A stretch of 37,311 nt of DNA from JAUVXY01 sp964392345 (GTDB taxonomy: Bacteria > Actinomycetota > Humimicrobiia > Humimicrobiales > Humimicrobiaceae), in assembly GCA_964392345.1 (NCBI GenBank), contig CAYMPQ010000010.1, positions 1 to 37,311 on the forward strand, written 5' to 3'. The position numbers were made by a program, and so were the translations under genes. Of the stretch, positions 15,797 to 24,516 are shown in pieces (the stretch's first letter is position 1; the number at the start of each line of letters is the position of its first letter). A model generated the notes under the pieces. The model saw only the letters and a program-made list of their open reading frames with translations, made no database searches and was not told where the DNA came from.

Positions 15797-16750
15797 ATGA
15801 AACTTCAGAATTATCAATTAATCGATCAGGAGATAAAAAACAAATTCATAGAGCTTAAAAAGAAAAATCCTCAGGCTTTTAAAAATAGGATAAAGTTTTC
15901 CTGGTCTAACTGGGGATTTGGTGTAGAGTCGCTGGAAGATTCAGCAAAGAGATTAAATAAATATGGTATTAAGCATATAGAGCTGCATGGAAACAGGTAT
16001 GGCCAGGATTTAGGATATAAGGCAAGCGAAGTTAAGAAAATTTTGTCAGATTATAATATAGAAGCAGCTGGAATATGCGGAATGTTTTCTCGAGATAATG
16101 ACATGTCTTCCAACAGGCCGATTATACGGCAAAATGCTATTGACTATATAAAAAGAAACGTTGAATTAGGTGTGCAGCTTGGAGTTAAATACTTTTTAAT
16201 TGTGCCTGGTGCTGTTGGCAGACCTGATGCTTATGATGATATGGAAGTTTACAGGTCAGTTGAAACTTTGAAGATAGTGGCTGGCGAATTTGCAGGCGCT
16301 GGCATAAGAGGTGCAATTGAACCTATTAGATCTGCTGAAGTAAGCTTTTGCCACACATTTTCAGATGCTAAAAGGTACATAGAAGCAGTAGGAAGCCCCG
16401 GAGTGAAGCATATTAATGGGGATGTATACCATATGCTTGTAGAAGAGGATCATATTGGAAAAGCTATCATAGAGGCTAAAGGAATGTTGACTAACTTGCA
16501 TATGGCTGATACCAACAGAGATGCTCTGGGAGAAGGCTTTCTTGACCTTGATACATTAATTATGGCTCTGTATGTAATTGGTTACAACAACGATGATTCT
16601 TGTTTTGTAACTCCTGAGCCGTTGGGTCCAGGAGGAGATCCATATCCTGCAATGTATGGGAAACCGGCTCCAGAGAAATTAGACAGGCTTGTAAAAATAT
16701 CGGTTGAGTACTTTAGGGAAAGAGAAGAAGAGGTTACAGGCGGCCAATAA
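15797..16750 (+). CDS. Ketose 3-epimerase-like TIM-barrel (sugar phosphate isomerase/epimerase family)
   Basis: The product has 317 residues and belongs to the xylose-isomerase-like TIM-barrel family. Four metal ligands fit the D-tagatose/D-psicose 3-epimerase pattern in order and spacing: Glu175 (GAIEPIR), Asp209 (HINGDVYHM), His235 (NLHMAD) and Glu274 (VTPEPLG). Spacings of 34, 26 and 39 residues are close to those of characterised epimerases. The likely reaction is C3 epimerisation of a free ketose, such as xylulose to ribulose, which would feed the adjacent ribulokinase. A related inositol- or hexose-type substrate cannot be excluded. The ATG follows AAGGGG by about seven bases; the gene is 84 bases after the cupin gene. 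Confidence 0.82.
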   Translation: MKLQNYQLIDQEIKNKFIELKKKNPQAFKNRIKFSWSNWGFGVESLEDSAKRLNKYGIKHIELHGNRYGQDLGYKASEVKKILSDYNIEAAGICGMFSRDNDMSSNRPIIRQNAIDYIKRNVELGVQLGVKYFLIVPGAVGRPDAYDDMEVYRSVETLKIVAGEFAGAGIRGAIEPIRSAEVSFCHTFSDAKRYIEAVGSPGVKHINGDVYHMLVEEDHIGKAIIEAKGMLTNLHMADTNRDALGEGFLDLDTLIMALYVIGYNNDDSCFVTPEPLGPGGDPYPAMYGKPAPEKLDRLVKISVEYFREREEEVTGGQ

Positions 16751-16864
16751 TATGTATGTTAGTTTATAAAATTATTTTAATATTTGCTGAATGTTTGTAT
16801 TATTAAATACAGGCAGGCAACTCAATAAAAAACTATAAAATAAATTTACGAAAGGATTGGGCCA

Positions 16865-18550
16865 ATGGGTGAAGATAAGTATGTAATTGGTATTGACTTT
16901 GGTACTGATTCGGTACGTTCTGTTATTGTTAATGCTGTCACCGGGAAAGAGGAATCTTCCCATGTTTCTTATTATGCGAGATGGATGAGGGGAGAGTACT
17001 GTGATCCAGCTAAAAACCAGTTTAGGCAGCATCCGCTTGATCATATTGAAGCTCTTGAAGATTCAATACTGGGAGCTTTAAAAAAGGTATCAAGAGATAT
17101 TGCTGATAAAATAATAGGTATTGGAGTTGATACGACTGGCTCCACCCCTGCACCTGTGGATAAGGAAGGAACGGTACTAGCCCTAAAGGAAGGATTTGAG
17201 GATAATCCAAATGCAATGTTTGTACTGTGGAAAGACCATACTGCTATAGGCGAGGCAGAGGAAATTAACAAAGTTGCAAAAAACTGGGGAGGCATAGATT
17301 TTACAAAATATGAAGGCGGAGTTTATTCATCTGAGTGGTTCTGGGCAAAAATTCTTCATGTGCTTCGCAATGACGAAAAAGTAAGGAATGAGACATATTC
17401 CTGGGTTGAACATGCAGATTGGATTCCGTCGCTTCTTACAGGAAATGTTAATCCTGCTACTTTGAAAAGAAGTAGATGCGCAGCAGGGCACAAGGCAATG
17501 TGGCACCAGGACTGGGAAGGCCTGCCTCCAGAAGAATTTCTTGTAAAAGTTGACAATCTGTTAAGCGGGCTAAGGGAAAGACTTTACAGAGCAACATATA
17601 CTTCAGATGAAAAGGCTGGGACTTTATCAAAAGAGTGGGCTCAAAAACTTGGGTTAAACGAGGGGATAGCTATTACAGTTGGAGCATTTGATGCTCATAT
17701 GGGAGCAGTAGGAGCAGGAATAAAGGAAAAGACATTTGTTAAAATATTGGGCACTTCTTGCTGTGACATAGCTGTAGCTTCAAGGGAAGTATTGTCTGAC
17801 AAATTGGTTGAAGGAATTTGCGGACAAATAGATGGCTCGGTTATTCCAGGGATGATAGGTCTTGAAGCAGGGCAATCATCATTTGGGGATGTATACGCAT
17901 GGTTTAAGGATACCCTGTCCTGGCCTACTGCAAGTCTGCTTGCTGAAAGCAAAGTAATAGGTAATGAAGCTGCAAAAAAGTTAAAAGAGGAAATTGAAGA
18001 TAAGATTATACCTGTTTTATCAGAAGAAGCTTCCAAATTAAATCCTGAAGATACAGGGCTCCTGGCTCTTGATTGGCTTAATGGCAGGAGGACGCCCTTT
18101 GCCGATCAGAAACTAAAAGGAGCAATTATTGGTCTGACCCTGGGAACAACTGCTCCAAAAATATTCAGGGCTCTCGTAGAATCAACGGCATTTGGAGCAA
18201 GGGCAATTGTAGATCGTTTTCGTGAAGATGGCATAAATGTTGAAGATGTTGTTGGAATTGGAGGCATTTCTCAAAAATCTCCATTTGTCATGGGGGTGCT
18301 CAGTGATGTTCTGAATATGCCCGTAAGGGTAGCTAAATCTGAACAGACGGTAGCACTGGGGGCAGCAATGTTTGCAGCTGTCGCAGCTGGACTTTACAAG
18401 ACAGTTCAGGATGCTCAAAAAAATATGGGAAGTGGTTTTATTACCACATATTATCCTAATTCAAAGAATGCTGGCACTTATGAAAAATTATACTTAAAAT
18501 ATAGAGAATTAGGAACTATATTGGAGGATCAATTAAGAGGTTTGGTGTAA
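16865..18550 (+). CDS. araB: Ribulokinase
   Basis: The product has 561 residues, matching E. coli AraB (~566). It is an FGGY-family kinase: the N-terminal phosphate loop VIGIDFGTDSVRSVIVNA, GIGVDTTGSTPAPVD, the tryptophan-rich region SYVWEH-like (YSWVEHADWIPSLLTG), RSRCAAGHKAMWH typical of ribulokinases, catalytic Asp in GAFDAHMGAVGAG, ATP-site ILGTSCCDIAV and GGISQKSPFVMGVLSDVLN. It phosphorylates L-ribulose (and often other ribuloses) at C5 with ATP in the cytoplasm. The ATG at 16865 follows AAAGGATTGGG. AraD starts six bases after the stop, so the two are co-translated. The identification is strong and anchors the cluster as a pentose pathway. Confidence 0.95.
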   Translation: MGEDKYVIGIDFGTDSVRSVIVNAVTGKEESSHVSYYARWMRGEYCDPAKNQFRQHPLDHIEALEDSILGALKKVSRDIADKIIGIGVDTTGSTPAPVDKEGTVLALKEGFEDNPNAMFVLWKDHTAIGEAEEINKVAKNWGGIDFTKYEGGVYSSEWFWAKILHVLRNDEKVRNETYSWVEHADWIPSLLTGNVNPATLKRSRCAAGHKAMWHQDWEGLPPEEFLVKVDNLLSGLRERLYRATYTSDEKAGTLSKEWAQKLGLNEGIAITVGAFDAHMGAVGAGIKEKTFVKILGTSCCDIAVASREVLSDKLVEGICGQIDGSVIPGMIGLEAGQSSFGDVYAWFKDTLSWPTASLLAESKVIGNEAAKKLKEEIEDKIIPVLSEEASKLNPEDTGLLALDWLNGRRTPFADQKLKGAIIGLTLGTTAPKIFRALVESTAFGARAIVDRFREDGINVEDVVGIGGISQKSPFVMGVLSDVLNMPVRVAKSEQTVALGAAMFAAVAAGLYKTVQDAQKNMGSGFITTYYPNSKNAGTYEKLYLKYRELGTILEDQLRGLV

Positions 18551-18556
18551 ACTCTC

Positions 18557-19267
18557 ATGTTAAAAAATAGATTAAAAAAACTCAGAGAAGATGTTTGCAA
18601 GGCTAACTTAAATTTAGTAAAAAAAGGGCTCGTTACACATACTTTTGGCAATGTCTCGGGGATTGACAGGGAAAGCAATATAGTAGCAATAAAGCCAAGC
18701 GGAGTTGACTATGGCAAGCTTTCTCCTGAAAATATGGTTTTGGTAGATTTAGACGGCAATATTGTTGAGGGTAAATTAAATCCGTCATCTGACACAAAAA
18801 CGCATATCACGTTGTATAAAGAATTTAAGGATATAGGCGGGGTAGCGCATACACATTCAAGGTATGCAACTGCATGGGCACAATCAAAACGCTCATTGCC
18901 ATGTCTTGGAACAACTCATGCAGATTATTTTTATGGAGAAGTTTCATGCACAAAGGTAATACGTGATGATCAGATAGAAAAAGATTATGAGAAAGAAACA
19001 GGCTCTTTGATTATAGAAACTTTTAAAAATGTTGATTATCGCTGCATGAAAGCAGTACTGGTTGCATGTCATGGACCGTTTACATGGGGAAAAGATGCTG
19101 AGGAAGCTGTATTTATAAGTGTAATGTTAGAGGAGATTGCGCATATGAATTTCATATCTGTGTTACTGGATCCCGGCTTAGAAAATATTAAAAAAAGCCT
19201 GCTTGGCAAACACTACCTGAGAAAACATGGCAAGGACTCTTATTATGGTCAAAAAGATAAAGATTAA
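18557..19267 (+). CDS. araD: L-ribulose-5-phosphate 4-epimerase
   Basis: The product has 236 residues (E. coli AraD has 231). This is a class II aldolase/epimerase fold. Zinc ligands His98 and His100 (AHTHSRYATAW) and His172 (ACHGPFTWG), and the catalytic Asp123 (THADYF), fall within three residues of the E. coli numbering (95, 97, 171, 120). SSDTKTH around 77-83 is the phosphate/enediolate site. It converts L-ribulose-5-phosphate to D-xylulose-5-phosphate, which enters the pentose phosphate pathway. It is the last gene of the cluster, six bases behind araB. I see no clear terminator after it; the next gene has its own promoter. Confidence 0.95.
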   Translation: MLKNRLKKLREDVCKANLNLVKKGLVTHTFGNVSGIDRESNIVAIKPSGVDYGKLSPENMVLVDLDGNIVEGKLNPSSDTKTHITLYKEFKDIGGVAHTHSRYATAWAQSKRSLPCLGTTHADYFYGEVSCTKVIRDDQIEKDYEKETGSLIIETFKNVDYRCMKAVLVACHGPFTWGKDAEEAVFISVMLEEIAHMNFISVLLDPGLENIKKSLLGKHYLRKHGKDSYYGQKDKD

Positions 19268-19303
19268 AAGATACCACTGCAGATAAATACAGCAATTAGT
19301 TAT

Positions 19304-19332
19304 TTGACAATATGAAGCTTGATAGATATACT
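19304..19332 (+). promoter_or_regulatory. Sigma70-type promoter for the ribbon-helix-helix gene
   Basis: A perfect TTGACA (19304-19309) and TATACT (19327-19332) are separated by exactly 17 bases, 45 bases upstream of the ATG at 19377. This makes the small regulator gene independent of the araBD transcript. Confidence 0.7.
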
Positions 19333-19376
19333 CATATACGTAAAAATGCAATACAAATATAATAAGAGGTTTGAAC

Positions 19377-19616
19377 ATGGCAGAAAAAAAACAGGATTAT
19401 TTTAGAGTACCGATCACCATGCCTTCGGAGATGGTTTCATTCTTGGAAAATTTAGGTATTGAGTGTAAAAAATCAGGCGGCCACAAGATAGCAAATACTA
19501 TGATAGTAAGAAGCGCTGTAAGGCTCCTAATGGATATGGATCTTGATATTTCAGGAGTGAGATCAGAAGAAGAGCTGGAAAATAGAATGAAGGATGCTGC
19601 AAAAAGATATAAGTAG
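19377..19616 (+). CDS. Small ribbon-helix-helix-like protein
   Basis: The product has 79 residues from the ATG at 19377, which follows AAGAGG by seven bases; a TTG two codons earlier is less likely. FRVPITMPSEMVSFLENLG, then a GGHKIANTMIVRSAVRLLM segment, reads as strand-helix-helix, as in Arc/MetJ-type DNA-binding proteins and antitoxins. No toxin-like gene is adjacent: trxB is next, 196 bases downstream. It probably binds DNA as a dimer; targets are unknown. Confidence 0.6.
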   Translation: MAEKKQDYFRVPITMPSEMVSFLENLGIECKKSGGHKIANTMIVRSAVRLLMDMDLDISGVRSEEELENRMKDAAKRYK

Positions 19617-19812
19617 GGACTTATAAAAAAGCCAAATTCATCTTAAATTTTAATTCTAAGTTAATTTATCCTAATCTTATAAGTTAGTTTTGAGCACAAT
19701 TTTTTAATTTTACAGCCTAAAAGCTTAAGTAACTATAAAATTAAGTAGAAAATTTTGGTTTATGCGGTATAAACTTTTATTGAGATTATTTAAACGGATA
19801 ACAGGAATATAA

Positions 19813-20820
19813 ATGGAAGCAAAAGAGTTAAAAACTGATTTATTAATAGTAGGTGCTGGGCCTGGCGGTTTGGCAGCGGCTTTATATGCTTCAAGGGCCG
19901 GGATTAAATTTGAGATAGCAGAAAAATATATGGCCGGTGGGCAGATAGTAAATACTGAGTTTATTGAAAATTATCCGGGATTCTATGGTGATATATCAGG
20001 CTTTGAGCTTGCGCAGAAACTGGTGGGGCACTGTAGAAAATTTGGCGTGAAAATAAATGAATATTTTACTATTGATTCTATTAAAGAAATTGGCACAGCA
20101 GCCATAAAAATGGGGGGAAACAGGAAAAATTTAGAATGCCCGGACAAAGCTAAAAGCGCTAAGACATTTAAGTTTAGCTGTCATGGTGATGGCAAAGTTA
20201 TATTGGCCAAAACTTTGATTATAGCTACTGGCGCAAGTCCAAAAAAACTAAATGTTGATGGAGAAAATGAGTTTATTGGCAGGGGGATTTCTTTTTGTGC
20301 AACATGTGATGGTGCTCTTTATAAAGATAAAACAGTAGCAGTTGTAGGAGGTGGAAATGCTGCCATAGAGGAGGCAATATTTTTGACTAAATTTGCAAAG
20401 AAGGTATACATAATACACAGGAGAGATGAACTCCGTGCTATAAAAATTTTGCAAAACAGGGCAATTGAAAATAAAAGAATTGAATTTTTGCTGAGCTCTG
20501 TTATAGAAAAGTTCAAGGGAGAAGATAAGCTTGAAGAAATTATTATAAAGAATAAGAAAAATAATCAAAAGCATGGTATGAAGATAGACGGTGTTTTTGA
20601 ATATGCTGGCATTAGTCCTAATTCAGAGCTTGTAAAAAATCTGGTTAAATTAGATGAAAACAATTTTATAATTACAAATTTTAACATGGAGACCTCTGCC
20701 AGAGGCATCTTTGCGGTTGGAGATGTAAGAAACACTCCTCTTCGTCAAGTGGTGACAGCTGTTGCTGACGGTGCCGTAGCGGCTATATCTGCGAATAAAT
20801 ATCTAAATGACTTAGTATAA
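19813..20820 (+). CDS. trxB: Thioredoxin reductase
   Basis: The product has 335 residues. The FAD-binding N-terminus LLIVGAGPGGLAAALYASRAG (10-30), redox-active pair Cys162/Cys165 in FCATCDGALY, NADPH-binding VVGGGNAAIEEA (~177-188) with the HRRDELR motif (202-208) that favours NADPH, and the terminal GDVRNTPLRQVVTAVADG are all present. It reduces thioredoxin with NADPH in the cytoplasm. A 20-residue polar insertion at ~103-125 (GNRKNLECPDKAKSAKTF) makes it slightly longer than usual. No thioredoxin gene is in the window. It precedes the CwlM-like gene by 50 bases, a pairing known from Actinobacteria, where trx genes and cwlM are neighbours. Confidence 0.93.
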   Translation: MEAKELKTDLLIVGAGPGGLAAALYASRAGIKFEIAEKYMAGGQIVNTEFIENYPGFYGDISGFELAQKLVGHCRKFGVKINEYFTIDSIKEIGTAAIKMGGNRKNLECPDKAKSAKTFKFSCHGDGKVILAKTLIIATGASPKKLNVDGENEFIGRGISFCATCDGALYKDKTVAVVGGGNAAIEEAIFLTKFAKKVYIIHRRDELRAIKILQNRAIENKRIEFLLSSVIEKFKGEDKLEEIIIKNKKNNQKHGMKIDGVFEYAGISPNSELVKNLVKLDENNFIITNFNMETSARGIFAVGDVRNTPLRQVVTAVADGAVAAISANKYLNDLV

Positions 20821-20870
20821 TCCTGCTTTTGAATATTAAGTCTAAAATATAAAAAAGGAATTAAGTAATA

Positions 20871-21944
20871 GTGAAAGTAATTAAAAAAAATTCTTCAGGT
20901 GTAAAGGTTGTGGATATACAGAGGAGATTAAAACTTTTAGGATTTAACATTGGGAAAAGTGAAATAGACGGCATTTATGGTGTTGAAACTGAAGAAGCTA
21001 TAAAAAGATTTCAACAGGGAAGGGGGCTTCTGGCAACGGGTATGGTAGATCAGGAAACCTGGCAGGAGTTAGTAGATGCAGGATATAAAATTGGGGATAG
21101 AATGCTATACTTAAAACACCCGCCATTTAGAGGAGATGATGTTAAGATACTTCAGTTTTGGCTTAAGACATTAGGTTTTTACCGATACAATGAAAATGGA
21201 ATATTTTGTAAGGCGACACAAAAGGCATTGGTAGAATTTCAAAGGAATATGAACATACCTGCTGACGGAATAGTTGGAAAGGGAACATTGCAACATCTGG
21301 AGAACCTAAAGATGGTCATTATGTCACGAAAGACTTCAAATTTTCCCTTAGTTAGTGATTACAGAAAAGAAAAAAAATTGGAAGACTTTAAGATTATTTT
21401 AGATTATGGCGGATACATGGATGATATGCAAAGCAGTGAAAAATATTATAGAGAGAAAATATATATATGCAGAGGCATAATTGATTTTTGTGAAGAAATA
21501 CTGGTAAAAAATGGGATAAAAACTGTACTTACGGTAAATGATATCAAAAATCAAAGCCTTTTTCTTTTTGATAGAATCGATTATGCAAATAAGAGTGGTG
21601 GAGATATTATAATCAGCGTTAATTTAAATTATTCTATAGATAAAGATGCAAATGGAAGCAGTTGCTTTTACTTCGAGGGACTTAAATCCCATTCTATTGC
21701 TGGCAAGGAAATTGCTACTTTAATCCAGGATAAGCTTTTGCATGATTTAAATCTTTTAGATTGCAGGGTGCATGGAGCAGGTTATGCTATCTTAAAAGAA
21801 ACATCTATGACATCTGTCCTTGTTGAGCCTGCTTTTATTTCAAATGTTCATGAAAGGGAAAATTTAAAGAAATCATCGTATCAAATGGCTATAAGCAAGT
21901 GCATAGCTGAAGCAGTAATTGAATATCTAAGGAGTAGTTTTTAA
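20871..21944 (+). CDS. CwlM-like protein: two peptidoglycan-binding repeats and a degenerate amidase_3 domain
   Basis: The product has 357 residues and no signal peptide. PG_binding_1 repeats cover ~8-70 (VVDIQRRLKLLGF...GVETEEAIKRFQ) and ~85-145 (VKILQFWLKTLGF...ATQKALVEFQ). An N-acetylmuramoyl-L-alanine amidase_3 domain follows at ~173-355. The zinc motif DPGHGG is replaced by ILDYGG (178-181) and the second His motif SIHAN by SVNLN (249-253), while the Glu of SVLVEPAFISN (Glu319) is kept. Loss of two ligands makes hydrolysis unlikely. Mycobacterial CwlM has the same architecture, lies next to thioredoxin genes and regulates MurA rather than cutting peptidoglycan; a similar cytoplasmic role is inferred here. 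The GTG start follows AAAGGA. Confidence 0.8.
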   Translation: MKVIKKNSSGVKVVDIQRRLKLLGFNIGKSEIDGIYGVETEEAIKRFQQGRGLLATGMVDQETWQELVDAGYKIGDRMLYLKHPPFRGDDVKILQFWLKTLGFYRYNENGIFCKATQKALVEFQRNMNIPADGIVGKGTLQHLENLKMVIMSRKTSNFPLVSDYRKEKKLEDFKIILDYGGYMDDMQSSEKYYREKIYICRGIIDFCEEILVKNGIKTVLTVNDIKNQSLFLFDRIDYANKSGGDIIISVNLNYSIDKDANGSSCFYFEGLKSHSIAGKEIATLIQDKLLHDLNLLDCRVHGAGYAILKETSMTSVLVEPAFISNVHERENLKKSSYQMAISKCIAEAVIEYLRSSF

Positions 21945-22107
21945 TTATTGTCTTATTTTTACAAGCTTTAACACATGCATAGTTCAGTACAGGTTATCAT
22001 TATTGGTCTTTTATCTTTTAAGATAATATGGCAGTAGTGTTATAATGCTAAAATAGCAATGTTATATAATTGTGATAATAAATGTGATTCAGAAAATTTT
22101 TTGAATA

Positions 22108-22563
22108 GTGGTGAAGTTAGATAAAAATAATTTTTGTAAGGTACTATGCGGTATACTGATATTTTTAAGTATTTTTATTATGACAGGGTGCAGGGAGTAT
22201 GATAAAAAGCTTGATGTGGTATATTTTTTTAAAACGGAACCAGAAAAAGCAGTATTGGATTTCATGCAATCCTTAAACAACGAGGATACTTATTATATAT
22301 ATGATAATTTGCTGCCAAATAATGATAAAAATAGTATAAGCAGAGAGAAGTTTGCAAGAGAATTTGTAAGCATACTTTCTGATGTGGATGGAATAGAGGT
22401 TAAAAAAACCGTCTATCTGGGATACGAGAATAACATGAGCAAGGTAGTGGCAGAATTTGAAATTAGGTATAGAAATGGAGAAGTGAAGCGATATAAAAAA
22501 TATATATACCTAATTGAGGAAAATAATAAATGGAAAATTGTTTTTAAAAAAACCTTTATATAA
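22108..22563 (+). CDS. Small lipoprotein of unknown function (NTF2/DUF4878-like region possible)
   Basis: The product has 151 residues from one of two adjacent GTG codons (22108 or 22111); the ribosome binding site is poor. A lipoprotein signal is clear: KVLCGILIFLSIFIMTGC with lipobox MTGC near residue 28. The mature part (EPEKAVLDFMQSLNNEDTYYIYDNLLP, REKFAREFVSILSDV, then KWKIVFKKTFI at the end) has the shape of small NTF2-like or DUF4878 extracytoplasmic domains. It is followed by a second, larger lipoprotein gene 58 bases downstream. Function unknown. Confidence 0.65.
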   Translation: MVKLDKNNFCKVLCGILIFLSIFIMTGCREYDKKLDVVYFFKTEPEKAVLDFMQSLNNEDTYYIYDNLLPNNDKNSISREKFAREFVSILSDVDGIEVKKTVYLGYENNMSKVVAEFEIRYRNGEVKRYKKYIYLIEENNKWKIVFKKTFI

Positions 22564-22621
22564 AGAGTAATGTATTTTATTATAAAGTCATTACATTTTA
22601 GTAAAATGAACAATTAAAGCC

Positions 22622-24421
22622 ATGATAAAAAAAATAAAATTAGTCATCGTGCTTTTATTATGCAGCGTTATTGTTATTGCTTATACTTCTGGTTGTTCTG
22701 GCAGAAGTGAAAGCTTAAGTTCAGAGATTGCTGCAAGCGATAATGAGACAAAAACTGATTTACTGGATGAAGATGATATTAGCGAGAAGCTTTTAGATAT
22801 AAAAGAAAAAACAGTAAATTCCCCTACCATTATATCGCCTTTGCCAAATGAAGAGCTGCGCGCCAGCGGAGAAAGTAAATTAATTTTTGTCAAAGGTTAT
22901 GCAGACAAGGGCTGTAAAATAGAAGTTTATGTAAACGGGATACTGGAGCCAGGCGATGTTGCTGTAGATAATAATGGTTATTTCGAAACTTATAATGGAA
23001 TAAAAATTATTAAAGGAGAAAATACGTTAAAGCTTTTTGCAGTGGACCCTACATGGGGGAAAAGCGAGCCCACAAAAATTAGCATATTTCTAAACACTCC
23101 AAAAAAAATTATTTTCAAGGTGTATGACAACCCTGATTTCTTAAAAGAAATTGAGAGCATTTATTTTTCAAAAGTAAGCAATCCTTTTGTGTATATAACT
23201 GGAGAGTGCCAGCCCGGTTCACATGTTTCTTTACAGGTAGATAACAGGGTAGTAAGCGAATACGAAAGTGAAGACGGAGCATTTTCATTTGAGAATGTAG
23301 CCCTTAACTTAGGTGCTAATGAAATAGCTGCATGGTCGATGACCGGTGATGGATATGCCAGCAATCTTGCTTTAAAAGATATTATGGTTTCCAAAGATGT
23401 TGGCTCACCAAATCCATCGGACCTTTCCGGTTATATTGCTGGAGATGGAAATCATTTAAGTTGGACCCCAAGTACTGATGAAAACTTTTCCTCATACAAG
23501 ATTGTTAAGATAGAGGACCCGTGTGCTAATCCCGAGTATTCCGGAGACGATGTTATCGCTACTTTGCCTGATGCATCGGTAGATTCCTACATTGACGATG
23601 AAGTTGAAGAAGGAAGGTCCTATTTCTACACGGTATGGACCCTTGATAAGGCAGGATATGCCGTATCAAGCAATGTACTTGCTCTGCCAAAGCCTGTCTA
23701 TTCTATAAGTATGGAGAAAGTACCTCCGTTTGAAGATGTAAGCGCAGGCAGGAGGGAATGGTTTTACCGCTATTATGAAATAACAAATACCGGAAATGTA
23801 ACCTTAGACCTGCAGTCGATGATGGCGTGGATAAAATTGAGTCCTGAGCCTGATGAAGAGATGAAACTCTCACCATTGTGGGAAGTGCATATCTGGAATC
23901 CTGACAGCGATGATTATTATTACTCAAATAAAAGTATTTATGGCACCCATGTTGCAGACTGGGCAAATATTAGCGGAACCACAGAGACTGAAACAGAAAC
24001 TGCACAGAATGACGAAGATACTGATGACGATGGTGTTGATGATTATTTTACTAAAACAGTAACAGAGACAACGACTACTAAAAAGACTTCACCCGGTGAG
24101 GGCAAGAGAATAATGACAATAACTGTGGTTGCAACCAGAACTGTAACAAATCGTACCACTGGTGCCGTAGTTAGTGAAACCACTACAACTGATACTTCTA
24201 CTAAAATAGTAGAACCTGAAAAAATTGGTAGCCTTGTTGAGGGATTGGAGCCGGGCGGAAAAGTAAAGATAGCAGTTAAGGTTCAAAATATTTCTGCAGG
24301 TAATCAGGATACAATTACATTCCACTTTCACTTTGCCCCTGTTGATTGTGATGGGCACTACTTTACAGATGAAATTGTTTCTACCGGAGATGTTACCGTA
24401 AAAAGCAGTGGTAGAAACTAG
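22622..24421 (+). CDS. Large lipoprotein with Ig-like, fibronectin III-like and Asp/Thr-rich regions
   Basis: The product has 599 residues. The signal IKLVIVLLLCSVIVIAYTSGC carries lipobox TSGC (Cys25). Two Ig-like domains follow: ~65-155 (PTIISPLPNEEL...VDNNGYFETYNGIKIIKGENTL) and ~170-255 (PFVYITGECQPGSHVSLQVD...GAFSFENVALNLGANEI). A fibronectin III-like unit follows at ~275-350 (HLSWTPSTDENFSSYKIVKI...GRSYFYTVWTLDKAGYAVSSN). The C-terminal third contains DEDTDDDGVDDYF, a calcium-loop-like motif, then a threonine-rich linker with KTVTETTTTKKTS, and a last beta-rich domain. It is probably an extracellular surface protein involved in adhesion or binding. No enzyme motif is seen. Confidence 0.75.
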   Translation: MIKKIKLVIVLLLCSVIVIAYTSGCSGRSESLSSEIAASDNETKTDLLDEDDISEKLLDIKEKTVNSPTIISPLPNEELRASGESKLIFVKGYADKGCKIEVYVNGILEPGDVAVDNNGYFETYNGIKIIKGENTLKLFAVDPTWGKSEPTKISIFLNTPKKIIFKVYDNPDFLKEIESIYFSKVSNPFVYITGECQPGSHVSLQVDNRVVSEYESEDGAFSFENVALNLGANEIAAWSMTGDGYASNLALKDIMVSKDVGSPNPSDLSGYIAGDGNHLSWTPSTDENFSSYKIVKIEDPCANPEYSGDDVIATLPDASVDSYIDDEVEEGRSYFYTVWTLDKAGYAVSSNVLALPKPVYSISMEKVPPFEDVSAGRREWFYRYYEITNTGNVTLDLQSMMAWIKLSPEPDEEMKLSPLWEVHIWNPDSDDYYYSNKSIYGTHVADWANISGTTETETETAQNDEDTDDDGVDDYFTKTVTETTTTKKTSPGEGKRIMTITVVATRTVTNRTTGAVVSETTTTDTSTKIVEPEKIGSLVEGLEPGGKVKIAVKVQNISAGNQDTITFHFHFAPVDCDGHYFTDEIVSTGDVTVKSSGRN

Positions 24422-24516
24422 ACAAAACTTCGAATTTTCTATTTTATTATTATATAATTTATATTATTATTTTTTTCTGAGTTTTAAATAGTCTAATAAG
24501 AAAAGGGGTAGTATCT

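Noticed and set aside
22011..22026. Small palindrome TTATCTT-TT-AAGATAA before the lipoprotein genes
   Set aside because: It is short and AT-only in an AT-rich gap; chance occurrence cannot be excluded and no promoter geometry supports it.
24421..24516. CIRCE or other heat-shock element before grpE
   Set aside because: No GAGTGCTAA-type inverted repeat is present; only AT-rich sequence is seen.
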